A stretch of 47,626 nucleotides of DNA from CAJJDF01 sp965657945 (GCA_965657945.1 CBFHPW010000018.1:1-47626); one strand, 5' to 3'. Shown: positions 32,215-41,222, counted from the first letter of the stretch. Numbers and translations: made by a program. Notes: generated by a model not told the origin, from the sequence alone.

Positions 32215-32247
32215 AGACCTGGTAGGTTTTTAAAACCTTCCAGGTCT
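32215..32247. repeat. Imperfect palindrome, right flank of the transposase gene
   Basis: Arms of 16 bases (32215-32230 and 32232-32247) flank a central T, with one T-T mismatch (32223 against 32239). The core CCTGGTAGGTTTT is one base from that of the left-flank palindrome. It lies 6 bases after the transposase stop and 18 bases before the ispG start, so the ispG promoter must be within, upstream of, or read through it. Confidence 0.88.
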
Positions 32248-32265
32248 GAGAAATACAACAACCAA

Positions 32266-34200
32266 ATGAGCAAACAAAAACCATACTGCAACAGTACTAC
32301 TCACTACTCTCGAATGAAAACAAGAGAGGTAATGGTGGGAGAAATAGGAATTGGAGGAGACAACCCCATTCGAATTCAGTCGATGACTACCGCTGATACT
32401 ATGAATACCGAGAAATCGGTTGAAGAGACAATTAGCTTGGCACAAGTAGGTTGCGAAATTGTAAGGTTAACAGCGCCAAGTAAAAAAGATGCAGAGAATT
32501 TAAGAGAAATAAAAAGATTGGTTCGAGAAGCTGGCTACGATGTTCCTTTGGTTGCGGATATTCACTTCACTCCTAATGCAGCAGAAGTTGCTGCCGGTAT
32601 TGTAGAAAAAGTACGTGTGAACCCCGGAAATTATGCCGACAAAAAACAATTCAATGAGTATGAATATACGGATGAAACTTACAAAGAAGAACTAGAAAGA
32701 ATCAGGAGTAAATTTACGCCACTTGTATTGTTGTGTAAAGAGAATGGGGTAGCCATGAGAATTGGAACAAATCACGGATCTTTATCAGATAGAATTTTGA
32801 GCAGATACGGAGATACACCGCTTGGAATGGTAGAATCGGCTATGGAGTTTATAAGAATATGTAGGGACAACGATTACCACGATTTAGTTCTTTCGATGAA
32901 AGCAAGTAATCCAAAGGTAATGGTGCAAGCCTATCGTTTGTTGGTGGCTACAATGCTTGAGCAAGGGATGAACTACCCTCTTCATTTAGGTGTTACCGAA
33001 GCCGGAGAAGCCGAAGAAGGAAGAATAAAATCAGCCGTAGGAATCGGAGCTTTGTTAGAAGACGGAATCGGGGATACGATTCGGGTTTCATTAACCGAAA
33101 AAGCAGAAGCAGAAATTCCGGTGGCTCAAAAATTAGTGGCAAGATATGAGAATAGATCGAAACACAAAGATTTTCCTTTAACTTTCCCAAATTACATTAA
33201 TCCCTTTGAATATTCGCACAGAGAAACCAGTAAAGTAATGAATATTGGAGGTGGAAATGTACCAATTGTGATGGCCGATTTTTCATTAAAAAAAGAGGTA
33301 AAACCTGCCAATTTATTTGCCTTGGGTTACCATTATTCAGTTCAATTGGATAAATGGAATTTAACAGATCAAGCGTGTGATTACCTCTTTTTGCATAAAA
33401 ACACTATCGACTTTGAAATCCCGGGAACCTTGGGATTGGTGTATGAATATGAGACCTGGAAGTCGCAAAAAGAGCAACCTCAATCTTATCCATTTATGGA
33501 TGCAAAAATCTACCAAACTGATTGCGAGAAACATACAGGTATGAACTTTATTTATACGTTGTTGGAGGATTTAACTGAGGAATTTGCGGATAAAATTAGG
33601 CATGATTCTACCGCAGTATTGGTAATCGACACATACAATGAACACGGAATGGCAGAGCAAAGACAAATTTTTAACGGACTTGCTCATTACGGTTGTAAAA
33701 CTCCTGTAGTAATAGGGCGAGCTTACAAAGATTTGGATAATGAAAGCTTACAGATAGATGCTGGAACAGATATGGGTGCGCTGCTCGTAGATGGATTGGG
33801 AGATGGTATTTTTGTTGCCGCAGAGAATTGTGGTGGAGATAAATTTATTAATGAAGTAGGATTTGGAATTTTGCAAGCTACGCGAACTAGAATTTCCAAA
33901 ACCGAATACATATCTTGCCCTTCTTGCGGAAGAACCTTGTTCGATTTACAAGAAACTACTGCTAAAATAAGAGCCAAAACCAGTCACTTAAAAGGATTGA
34001 AAATTGGAATTATGGGTTGTATTGTAAATGGACCAGGCGAAATGGCTGATGCAGATTATGGCTACGTAGGAACCGGGAAAGGAAAAATCACCTTGTACAA
34101 AGAAAAAACAGTGGTAAAGAAAAATATTCCCGAAGACGATGCATTGGATGAATTGATTGGATTGATAAAGGAATATGGCGACTGGGTGGATGTCAAATAA
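32266..34200 (+). CDS. ispG: 4-hydroxy-3-methylbut-2-enyl diphosphate synthase IspG, long form
   Basis: IspG performs the reductive ring opening of MEcPP to HMBPP in the non-mevalonate isoprenoid pathway, which would feed the carotenoids made by the 18-21 kb operon. At 644 aa it is the three-domain form (as in plants and Bacteroidota): a TIM barrel (from REVMVGEIGIGGDNPIRIQS), a large inserted middle domain, and the C-terminal iron-sulfur domain. The 4Fe-4S ligands are C551 and C554 (ISCPSCGRTLFDLQ) and C585 in GCIVNGPGEMADADYG, whose Glu592 is the usual fourth ligand. The ATG at 32266 is chosen because the longer GTG frame from 32212 only translates the 32215 palindrome. Confidence 0.96.
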   Translation: MSKQKPYCNSTTHYSRMKTREVMVGEIGIGGDNPIRIQSMTTADTMNTEKSVEETISLAQVGCEIVRLTAPSKKDAENLREIKRLVREAGYDVPLVADIHFTPNAAEVAAGIVEKVRVNPGNYADKKQFNEYEYTDETYKEELERIRSKFTPLVLLCKENGVAMRIGTNHGSLSDRILSRYGDTPLGMVESAMEFIRICRDNDYHDLVLSMKASNPKVMVQAYRLLVATMLEQGMNYPLHLGVTEAGEAEEGRIKSAVGIGALLEDGIGDTIRVSLTEKAEAEIPVAQKLVARYENRSKHKDFPLTFPNYINPFEYSHRETSKVMNIGGGNVPIVMADFSLKKEVKPANLFALGYHYSVQLDKWNLTDQACDYLFLHKNTIDFEIPGTLGLVYEYETWKSQKEQPQSYPFMDAKIYQTDCEKHTGMNFIYTLLEDLTEEFADKIRHDSTAVLVIDTYNEHGMAEQRQIFNGLAHYGCKTPVVIGRAYKDLDNESLQIDAGTDMGALLVDGLGDGIFVAAENCGGDKFINEVGFGILQATRTRISKTEYISCPSCGRTLFDLQETTAKIRAKTSHLKGLKIGIMGCIVNGPGEMADADYGYVGTGKGKITLYKEKTVVKKNIPEDDALDELIGLIKEYGDWVDVK

Positions 34201-34264
34201 AGCAATTACTTGACAAGCAATTATTTCCGACTTATCTTCATTGATATTATAAACTGATAATCAA

Positions 34265-36292
34265 ATGAAAGTAGGCCTACTTGTTATGTTTTTTACTTTT
34301 GTAGCCTTTCCTTACTTTTCACAAGAAATTTGCGACAATGGAATTGATGATGATTTGGATGGGTTGATTGACCTTCAAGATACAACTGATTGTTTTTGCC
34401 AATTGGCTGAGCTAAATTCTTCTATTGCTTCTTTAATTCCGAACCCTTCTTTTGAACAAAGGTCTTGTTGTCCATCTGCCGCAAGTCAACTGAATTGCGT
34501 AAATGATTGGATTCAGGCAACTGGCGCAACTCCTGATTACCTTAACACGTGCAACCTTACTTCCGTTGGTACATTTCCCGTCCCTCCAACACCACTTCCT
34601 GATGGAGTGGGTTATATTGGTTTTTTTGATGATTATTTTCCGGCAGCTAACAGTATTATTTACAAAGAATATATCGGAGCATGCCTGAACGACACAATGA
34701 AAATTGGGAAAAATTATCAACTGGATTTTTATTTAGCAAATTCTTTTGGTAGTTTGACAACAGAATTGGCTATTTACGGGACAACTGATTGTGCTAATTT
34801 GCCTTTCGGGTCTTTATTAAATACGCCTACTAGCCTCTGTCCCACAACGGTTGCCCCTGCCGACTGGACTTTATTGGATATTGATACGGTAACTTGCTCT
34901 TCGAGTTCTTGGGTAAAAGGTACGTTAAATTTTATGCCCTCCCAGAATTATACTGCAATTGTTATTGGCCCAAGTTGTAATAATAATGCTACAGGAGCAA
35001 ATTACTATTACTTGGACAATTTAATTCTTAATGAAATCTCTTCGTTTTCGCCTAAAGTTGGGATTAAGGATTCTGGCAACTATTGCCAAAACAATTTGAT
35101 GTTAAAGGCTGTTTTTGACTCTATTCCTCTCACTTTTCAATGGTACAAAGATAGCATTGCGATTGTTGGAGCAACAGACTCAACCTATTCCGTTCCCAAT
35201 GGCCAAACTGGCAACTACCAATTAGTTGTAACTTACAATTCTCTTTGTGTATTGACAGAAGCTTTTTCAGTAGATACCACAATCATCAGTTTCAACTTGG
35301 ATTCATCGGGAACTTGCCTTTTGGGAAACCAACTTGGTGAAATACGAGTTTTGAAACCTCAAGGAGGAACAACACCTTACGAATATCAATTGGGAATTTC
35401 TGGATTTGTCTCTGATTCTATTTTTAGGAATCTATCAGCTGGTATTTATTCAGTAACAGTGCAAGATTCCAATGGATGCAAAGCATTACAAACCATTCAA
35501 GTAGACACATTTTCTTCTCCCATAGCTTCTTTTTCAGCGGATTCTGTTTGTTTGGGTCAAGCAACTTCATTTACAGATCAGTCAACCATTTCCTCAGGTA
35601 GTATTTTAACTTATCAATGGAGTTTGCCAGTAAATCCTTCTACACAAAACGCTACATTTACTTTCCCAACTGACGGGACTTTTCCAGTTACGCTCACTGT
35701 TGTTTCAGACTCTGGATGTATTGATGATACCTCAGTTGTTGTTGTAGTTAACCCGCTGCCTGAAGTGAGTTTTACATTTTCTCCTTCTGAATTATATACG
35801 TTTAACCCAGAAGTATGTTTCACCAACCAATCTGTTGGAGCAAGTTCCTATTTATGGGACTTTGATTTTACTGGCACGGATGGGACTTCTACTTTAATTG
35901 ATCCTTGCATAGTAAGATTTCCCATAATTGAAGGGCGAAATTATCAAGTTACTTTGGTGGCAGAAACAAACAAGGGATGCCGTGATTCGGCTAAACGGAC
36001 ATTAGCCATTTTAGATGAATTTCTATGTTATATCCCCAATGCTTTTTCGCCTAATGAGGATGGGATAAATGATGAGTTTGAAATTGTAACCGCTGGTGTT
36101 GAAAGTTATACTTTCAGTCTTTTTAATCGTTGGGGAGAAGTCGTTTTTCAATCAACCAATACTTCTGAAAAATGGGATGGAACCTATAACGGGGCAAAAA
36201 GTTCTCAGGGGCTATATGTATATCGTGTTGTGGTTAGAGGTCAAAATGGGGTGGTAAAAGAACAAACGGGTCATGTTTCATTGTTGAGATAG
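34265..36292 (+). CDS. Secreted T9SS type B cargo protein with PKD and SprB-like repeat
   Basis: This 675-aa surface or secreted protein has a signal peptide (MKVGLLVMFFTFVAFPYFSQ) followed by an acidic calcium-type motif CDNGIDDDLDGLIDLQD. The region to about 270 resembles a cysteine-containing carbohydrate-binding-like fold. An Ig-like segment follows (FQWYKDSIAIVGATDSTYSV), then a SprB-type repeat (GEIRVLKPQGGTTPYEYQLG, SVTVQDSNGCKA). One or two PKD domains come next (FSADSVCLGQATSFTDQS; SYLWDFDFTG). The last 85 residues are the type B sorting domain: IPNAFSPNEDGINDEFEI, LFNRWGEVVF and WDGTYNGAKSSQGLYVYRV. The likely role is adhesion or matrix; no catalytic domain was seen. It follows ispG by 64 bases. 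Confidence 0.9.
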   Translation: MKVGLLVMFFTFVAFPYFSQEICDNGIDDDLDGLIDLQDTTDCFCQLAELNSSIASLIPNPSFEQRSCCPSAASQLNCVNDWIQATGATPDYLNTCNLTSVGTFPVPPTPLPDGVGYIGFFDDYFPAANSIIYKEYIGACLNDTMKIGKNYQLDFYLANSFGSLTTELAIYGTTDCANLPFGSLLNTPTSLCPTTVAPADWTLLDIDTVTCSSSSWVKGTLNFMPSQNYTAIVIGPSCNNNATGANYYYLDNLILNEISSFSPKVGIKDSGNYCQNNLMLKAVFDSIPLTFQWYKDSIAIVGATDSTYSVPNGQTGNYQLVVTYNSLCVLTEAFSVDTTIISFNLDSSGTCLLGNQLGEIRVLKPQGGTTPYEYQLGISGFVSDSIFRNLSAGIYSVTVQDSNGCKALQTIQVDTFSSPIASFSADSVCLGQATSFTDQSTISSGSILTYQWSLPVNPSTQNATFTFPTDGTFPVTLTVVSDSGCIDDTSVVVVVNPLPEVSFTFSPSELYTFNPEVCFTNQSVGASSYLWDFDFTGTDGTSTLIDPCIVRFPIIEGRNYQVTLVAETNKGCRDSAKRTLAILDEFLCYIPNAFSPNEDGINDEFEIVTAGVESYTFSLFNRWGEVVFQSTNTSEKWDGTYNGAKSSQGLYVYRVVVRGQNGVVKEQTGHVSLLR

Positions 36293-36351
36293 TTTTTTAA
36301 TCTGGGGCGATTAATTACCAAAGTAAATTCAGGTATTGTAAACATTTACCT

Positions 36352-36359
36352 TACCTTTG
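36352..36359 (+). promoter_or_regulatory. Bacteroidota-type -7 box upstream of typA
   Basis: TACCTTTG followed by C is an exact TAnnTTTG match, 21 bases before the ATG at 36381. Its position rules out the TTG at 36357 as a start codon, since that TTG is part of the box. A TTG at 36336-36338 is too close (13 bases) for a standard -33 element. Confidence 0.55.
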
Positions 36360-36380
36360 CACAAAATTTACATCAATCAC

Positions 36381-38183
36381 ATGTCACAAGAAATTAAAAA
36401 CATTGCCATCATTGCCCACGTAGATCACGGGAAAACTACCTTAGTAGATAAAATGATTTTGGCAGGAAAATTATTCTCAGATCACGAAACTCCAGGAGAA
36501 TTAATCATGGATAACAACGATTTGGAAAGGGAGAGAGGAATTACAATCCTTGCCAAAAATGTATCGGTTAATTATAAAGGAGTAAAAATCAACATCATCG
36601 ACACACCAGGTCACAGTGATTTTGGAGGAGAAGTAGAGCGTGTGATGAATATGGCTGACGGAGTATTGTTATTGGTAGATGCTTTTGAAGGTCCAATGCC
36701 GCAAACCAGATTTGTGATGCAAAAAGCGATTGAGGCTGGACTTAAACCAATTGTTGTGGTAAATAAAGTGGACAAAGAAAACTGTACACCAGATATCGCC
36801 TACGAAAATGTATTCGATTTGATGTTTAGTGTAGGTGCTTCAGAAGAACAATTGGACTTTCCTGTAATTTATGGTTCTGCCAAAAATGGATGGATGAGTG
36901 AAGATTGGCAAAAACCGACTGAAGACATTACGCCACTATTAGATTGTGTATTGGAAAACATCCCAACTCCTGTTTTTGATGAAGGAACGACTCAATTGTT
37001 GATTACATCATTGGATTACTCAGCTTACGTGGGAAGAATTGCTGTAGGGAGATTACAAAGAGGAACAATCAAGGAAGGACAAAACATTTCGTTGGTAAAA
37101 AGAGATGGAAGCATAGTGAAATCTAAAGTAAAAGAAGTTTTTGTGTTCGAAGGAATGGGAAAAAAGAAAGTTACTGAAGTTCAAACTGGAGACATCTGTG
37201 GAATTGTGGGAGTAGAAGGATTTGAAATTGGAGATACGATTGCAGATTTTGAAAACCCTGAGGCTTTACAAACGATCAAAATTGATGAACCAACAATGAG
37301 TATGATGTTTACCATCAACAACTCACCATTTTTTGGAAAGGAGGGAAAATTTGTTACCTCTCGTCATATCAAAGATAGATTAGACAAAGAGCTCGAAAAA
37401 AACTTAGCCCTTCAAGTAAAAGATACGGGTTCTGCCGATTCATTTATGGTATTTGGAAGAGGAATTCTTCACTTGTCAGTATTGATTGAAACGATGAGAA
37501 GAGAGGGATACGAATTACAAATTGGACAGCCACAGGTAATTATCAAAGAGATTGATGGAAAGAAACATGAGCCAATTGAGGAGTTGACAATTGATTTGCC
37601 AGAAGTAGTTTCTGGAAAAGCCATTGAAATGGTGACGATGAGAAAAGGAGAAATGTTGAACATGGTTCCAAAGGGAGATCGTGTAACGATTGATTTTGAA
37701 ATTCCATCGAGAGGAATTATCGGATTAAGAAATTACTTGCTTACAGCTACTGCTGGAGAAGCAATTATGAACCACAGATTTAAAGAATTTGCGCCTTACA
37801 AAGGAGAAATTCCAGGAAGATCTGCGGGATCATTGATTTCATTGGAAATGGGGAAGGCTATTCCTTTCTCACTGAATAATTTACAGGACAGAGGTAAATT
37901 CTTTGTTTCGCCAAATGAAGAGATATATGAAGGACAGGTAATTGGGGAAAACTCAAGAGACAATGACCTTACAGTCAACGTAACCAAGACAAAGAAAATG
38001 TCGAACATGCGTTCTTCAGGAGCAGATGACAAAGTAAAATTAGCTCCACCAATCAAATTTTCTTTGGAAGAAGCATTGGAGTATATTCAAGAAGATGAGT
38101 ACGTTGAGGTTACACCAGTAAGCTTAAGACTAAGAAAAATCTTATTGAAAGAAGCGGAAAGAAAAAGAGCTGGAAGAAACTAA
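36381..38183 (+). CDS. typA: Translational GTPase TypA/BipA
   Basis: TypA is a ribosome-binding GTPase of the EF-G class involved in ribosome assembly and stress or cold response. The 600-aa protein has all GTPase motifs: AHVDHGKTT (residues 12-20), RERGITI, IDTPGHSDFGGEVERV, VVNKVDKE and GSAKNGW. A beta-barrel domain 2, EF-G-like domains and the TypA C-terminal domain (MRSSGADDKVKLAPPIKFSL) follow. The ATG at 36381 (MSQEIKNIAI) is chosen over an in-frame TTG eight codons upstream. A strong terminator follows the gene. Confidence 0.97.
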   Translation: MSQEIKNIAIIAHVDHGKTTLVDKMILAGKLFSDHETPGELIMDNNDLERERGITILAKNVSVNYKGVKINIIDTPGHSDFGGEVERVMNMADGVLLLVDAFEGPMPQTRFVMQKAIEAGLKPIVVVNKVDKENCTPDIAYENVFDLMFSVGASEEQLDFPVIYGSAKNGWMSEDWQKPTEDITPLLDCVLENIPTPVFDEGTTQLLITSLDYSAYVGRIAVGRLQRGTIKEGQNISLVKRDGSIVKSKVKEVFVFEGMGKKKVTEVQTGDICGIVGVEGFEIGDTIADFENPEALQTIKIDEPTMSMMFTINNSPFFGKEGKFVTSRHIKDRLDKELEKNLALQVKDTGSADSFMVFGRGILHLSVLIETMRREGYELQIGQPQVIIKEIDGKKHEPIEELTIDLPEVVSGKAIEMVTMRKGEMLNMVPKGDRVTIDFEIPSRGIIGLRNYLLTATAGEAIMNHRFKEFAPYKGEIPGRSAGSLISLEMGKAIPFSLNNLQDRGKFFVSPNEEIYEGQVIGENSRDNDLTVNVTKTKKMSNMRSSGADDKVKLAPPIKFSLEEALEYIQEDEYVEVTPVSLRLRKILLKEAERKRAGRN

Positions 38184-38214
38184 GCTCAACCGAATAGTTA
38201 TTTTGAGCATAAAG

Positions 38215-38240
38215 AGCCGTTTTAAGAAGCGGCTTTTTTT
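38215..38240 (+). terminator. Rho-independent terminator after typA
   Basis: An 8-bp stem AGCCGTTT (38215-38222) with AAGCGGCT (38227-38234), containing one G-T pair, has the loop TAAG and runs directly into a T-run to 38240. A weaker hairpin GCTCAA/TTGAGC (38184-38208) precedes it. It begins 32 bases after the typA stop codon and isolates typA from the IPExxxVDY-pyk pair. Confidence 0.85.
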
Positions 38241-38270
38241 GGAGTTATATTTTGTAAATTTATAATACCT

Positions 38271-38684
38271 ATGAGCAAGATCAAATTTTTAGCGGATTTT
38301 GAATACGACTTCCAGTTGATAGGAATTAGTTCTCACGCAAAGGATTATAGGCTTTCTTGGGAAATAAACAAAAGGTTTGGAATCAAACTAATTAAGGAAG
38401 AGGAGGTTGTTTTTTCATCAAAAAAGGCGGGAAACCGAGAGTTCTCCATGTATTTTTACCAAGATGATTTGGAAGAAAGAGACGTGCGATTAATCGGAAA
38501 CAAAAGCGGAGGGAGCTATCTAGTGCCAGAGAAAAAAGCCGCAGATTTTTTTCTTATCCTGTATGATTACAATTCTCTTGAGATAGGAGAAATGATGAGA
38601 GAAATAAGGAAAATTAATGTTGTATTAACAGCCTTTGAACTAGATGTTAATACCTTGAAATCTAAGCAGAATTTACTATTTTAA
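38271..38684 (+). CDS. IPExxxVDY family protein
   Basis: This 137-aa soluble protein matches the small Bacteroidota family named for an IPExxxVDY motif; here the motif reads VPEKKAADFF. Other family-like features are the LADFEYDFQLIGISSHAKDY start and the KDYRLSWEINKRFGIKL segment. The function is unknown. It lies 17 bases before pyk on the same strand. From memory, this neighbour pair is widely conserved in Flavobacteriia, which suggests a link to pyruvate kinase expression or activity, but nothing in the sequence proves it. Confidence 0.85.
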   Translation: MSKIKFLADFEYDFQLIGISSHAKDYRLSWEINKRFGIKLIKEEEVVFSSKKAGNREFSMYFYQDDLEERDVRLIGNKSGGSYLVPEKKAADFFLILYDYNSLEIGEMMREIRKINVVLTAFELDVNTLKSKQNLLF

Positions 38685-38701
38685 TAAAATTAGAGAAAAG
38701 A

Positions 38702-40120
38702 ATGAGAAAGACTAAAATTATAGCAACTATAGGGCCAGCAACAGAATCCAAGGAGATGCTAGCTTCAATTATTGATTTGGGAGTGAATGTGTGCCGATTA
38801 AATTTTTCACATGGTTCTCACGAGGATCACCTCAAAGTATTGCAAAACATCAGTGAGATTAACAAAGAAAAAGGAACTCATATTGCCACTCTTGGAGACT
38901 TACAAGGTCCCAAATTGAGAGTAGGTAAAATGGCAGACAATACACTACTTGTAGAGGGAAACGAAATTGTATTTACTAACGAAGAATGTTTGGGGAATGC
39001 GGATAGAGTATACATGAACTACGAAAGCTTTGCAAATGACGTGAAGAAAGGGGAGTTTATTAGGTTAGACGATGGCAAACTAGAGCTTGAAATTTTGGAA
39101 ACTAATGGAGTAGATACCGTAAGAGCTAAAGTAACTCAAGGTGGAATCCTAAAATCAAACAAAGGGGTAAATTTACCGAACACAGTAATTTCGCTGCCTT
39201 CTCTTACAGAAAAGGATTTGGTTGACTTGGAATTTGCTCTGGAGCATAATATCGATTGGATTGGACTTTCGTTTGTTCGTTCGGCAAGAGATATTATTGA
39301 ACTGAAAGGAATGATTGCTGCCAAGAACAAAAAGGCCAAGGTTATCGCAAAGATTGAGAAGCCAGAAGCAGTTGAAAACATCGAAGAAATTATAAAAGAG
39401 GCAGATGCAATAATGGTAGCAAGGGGAGATTTAGGGGTTGAAATTCCGATGCAAAAGGTACCAATTGTTCAAAAAATGATTGTAGAAAAATGCATCAAAT
39501 ACTCAAAACCGGTGGTCATTGCTACCCAGATGATGGAAAGCATGATAGAATCATCTACACCTACCCGAGCAGAGGTAAATGACGTAGCTAATGCAGTATT
39601 GGATGGAGCAGATGCAGTGATGCTGAGTGGAGAAACCTCTGTAGGAAACTACCCAAACTATGTTATTAAGGCAATAGTAAAGATTTTGGAAGAAACGGGA
39701 GACTTTAGATTCAAAGAGATTCTTCAAGAAAAGAATCCAGAGCGAAGCCCGGAAAGATTTATCACGGATTCTATTTGTTTTAATGCGAGTAATTTAGCAG
39801 ATAAAACTCAAGCAAAAGCCATTGTAACGATGACTTTTTCGGGATATACCGCCTTTAAAATTTCATCAAAACGACCAAAAGCTGCTATCTTTGTATTCTC
39901 TGGAAACAAAGAGCTTCTTACCAAGCTTAGCTTAGTATGGGGAGTACGTACATTCTTTTACGACAAAATGGTAAGCACAGACCATACAATTGCCGACATT
40001 CACTACATCCTGAAAAAAGAGGGGTATGTAAAACAAGGAGATTTAATTATCAATACCGCCAGTATACCACTTGAAGAAAGTGGAAAAACTAATATGCTAA
40101 AATTGAGCTATATTGATTAA
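38702..40120 (+). CDS. pyk: Pyruvate kinase
   Basis: Pyruvate kinase converts phosphoenolpyruvate and ADP to pyruvate and ATP. The 472-aa length is standard. The A domain starts with KTKIIATIGPATES and CRLNFSHGSHEDH, and the B domain follows GDLQGPKLRVGKM. The signature VIAKIEKPEAVENIEEI with the catalytic lysine, then MVARGDLGVEIP and ATQMMESMIESSTPTRAEV, are all present. The C domain is complete. It sits 17 bases after the IPExxxVDY gene. The endonuclease I gene starts 4 bases after its stop. Confidence 0.97.
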   Translation: MRKTKIIATIGPATESKEMLASIIDLGVNVCRLNFSHGSHEDHLKVLQNISEINKEKGTHIATLGDLQGPKLRVGKMADNTLLVEGNEIVFTNEECLGNADRVYMNYESFANDVKKGEFIRLDDGKLELEILETNGVDTVRAKVTQGGILKSNKGVNLPNTVISLPSLTEKDLVDLEFALEHNIDWIGLSFVRSARDIIELKGMIAAKNKKAKVIAKIEKPEAVENIEEIIKEADAIMVARGDLGVEIPMQKVPIVQKMIVEKCIKYSKPVVIATQMMESMIESSTPTRAEVNDVANAVLDGADAVMLSGETSVGNYPNYVIKAIVKILEETGDFRFKEILQEKNPERSPERFITDSICFNASNLADKTQAKAIVTMTFSGYTAFKISSKRPKAAIFVFSGNKELLTKLSLVWGVRTFFYDKMVSTDHTIADIHYILKKEGYVKQGDLIINTASIPLEESGKTNMLKLSYID

Positions 40121-40124
40121 AGTA

Positions 40125-41204
40125 ATGAGAAAAATCGCAATAATTTCGGCACTTATTTTTTTAGGTTTTATTGGAAACGCACAGATTCCTCCAGGATATT
40201 ACAATGCCACTATTGGACTAACGGGATATCCACTAAAAACAGCCTTAAAAACAATCATAACAAACGGACACACCGACAGAGGTTATGGAAATCTATATAC
40301 GGGTTATATGACTGCTGATGCCGATAATTTTTATGATAATGACGGTTCTGTGCTGGATATGTATTCTGAAAATCCAACAGGTGTAGACAACTACTTTTAC
40401 ACTCACAACAACCGAAAATGTGGAAATTATAACAGTGAAGATGACTGCTACAACCGGGAACATTTAATGCCACAGAGTGTTTTTAGCAGCGCTAGTCCAA
40501 TGAAAAATGACATTCATTTCGTTGTTCCTTCTGATGGGTATGTAAATGGACAAAGAAGCAACTTGCCATTTGGCGAAGTGACATCTACAACCTGGACGAG
40601 CCAAAATGGATCGAAGAAAGGACCCTGTTCTTTTCCGGGATATTCCAATTTAGTGTTTGAACCGATTGACGAGTTCAAAGGAGACATAGCCAGATGTATG
40701 CTGTATGTTGCAACCAGATATGAGAGCCAAGTTTCCTCATGGAGCTGGGGACCTCTCAATGGAACTTCTACTCAAGTTTACGACCAATGGTTTGTCAACT
40801 TATTAGTAAAATGGCATCTGCAAGATACCGTGAACCAAAGAGAAATAGTAAGAAATAATGCTTCTTATTCCTACCAAGGAAATAGAAACCCCTACATCGA
40901 TCATCCAGAATGGGTAACTCAAATATGGACAAGTACGCTTACTAATATTTCCATAAAAGAGGAGCGCCTCTCCAATTTATCTATATTTCCAAATCCCACT
41001 GTGAATCACTCAGCCAGTATTACTAATGATTTTCCCATCGATAAGGTGTCTATTTTCACGATTTTGGGTAAGGAAATAACGGAGTACACTCTACAAAAAA
41101 AATCTTCGAATTCAATGGTAATATCAGGATTGCCTACTGGAGTATTGCTGTTAAAAGTAGCTAGCAAGGAAAGCGCTGCAATCAAAAAACTGGTGGTTCA
41201 ATAA
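40125..41204 (+). CDS. Secreted endonuclease I with T9SS type A tail
   Basis: This 359-aa nuclease is of the EndA/NucM (endonuclease I) family. After a signal peptide (MRKIAIISALIFLGFIGNAQ), the catalytic region has CYNREHLMPQSVF (the His/Asn beta-beta-alpha-metal site) and NDIHFVVPSDGYVNGQRSNL. The last 75 residues, from LSNLSIFPNPTVNHSASITN to IKKLVVQ, are a type A sorting domain. The enzyme is therefore exported by the type IX system and probably scavenges extracellular DNA. The ATG at 40125 is used; an in-frame TTG at 40113 lies inside pyk and adds nothing to the signal peptide. Confidence 0.93.
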   Translation: MRKIAIISALIFLGFIGNAQIPPGYYNATIGLTGYPLKTALKTIITNGHTDRGYGNLYTGYMTADADNFYDNDGSVLDMYSENPTGVDNYFYTHNNRKCGNYNSEDDCYNREHLMPQSVFSSASPMKNDIHFVVPSDGYVNGQRSNLPFGEVTSTTWTSQNGSKKGPCSFPGYSNLVFEPIDEFKGDIARCMLYVATRYESQVSSWSWGPLNGTSTQVYDQWFVNLLVKWHLQDTVNQREIVRNNASYSYQGNRNPYIDHPEWVTQIWTSTLTNISIKEERLSNLSIFPNPTVNHSASITNDFPIDKVSIFTILGKEITEYTLQKKSSNSMVISGLPTGVLLLKVASKESAAIKKLVVQ

Positions 41205-41222
41205 TGTATTAAGCCTCCTATC

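Larger units (their letters stand above)
31568..32247. mobile_element. RAYT locus: REP-like palindromes plus tyrosine transposase
   Basis: The unit comprises a left palindrome (31568-31614), one Y1-transposase gene (31627-32208) and a right palindrome (32215-32247) with the same core. This is the arrangement known as a REPtron or RAYT-REP unit. No terminal inverted repeats of the DDE-transposon type or target-site duplications were seen, as expected for this class. It lies between the response regulator and ispG without breaking either. A single gene copy with intact motifs fits the usual domesticated, vertically held RAYTs. Confidence 0.75.

Noticed and set aside
30256..32247. CRISPR or classical transposon interpretation of the palindromes
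   Set aside because: The three copies are 0.6-1.3 kb apart, are palindromes instead of direct repeats with spacers, and no DDE transposase or target duplication is present.
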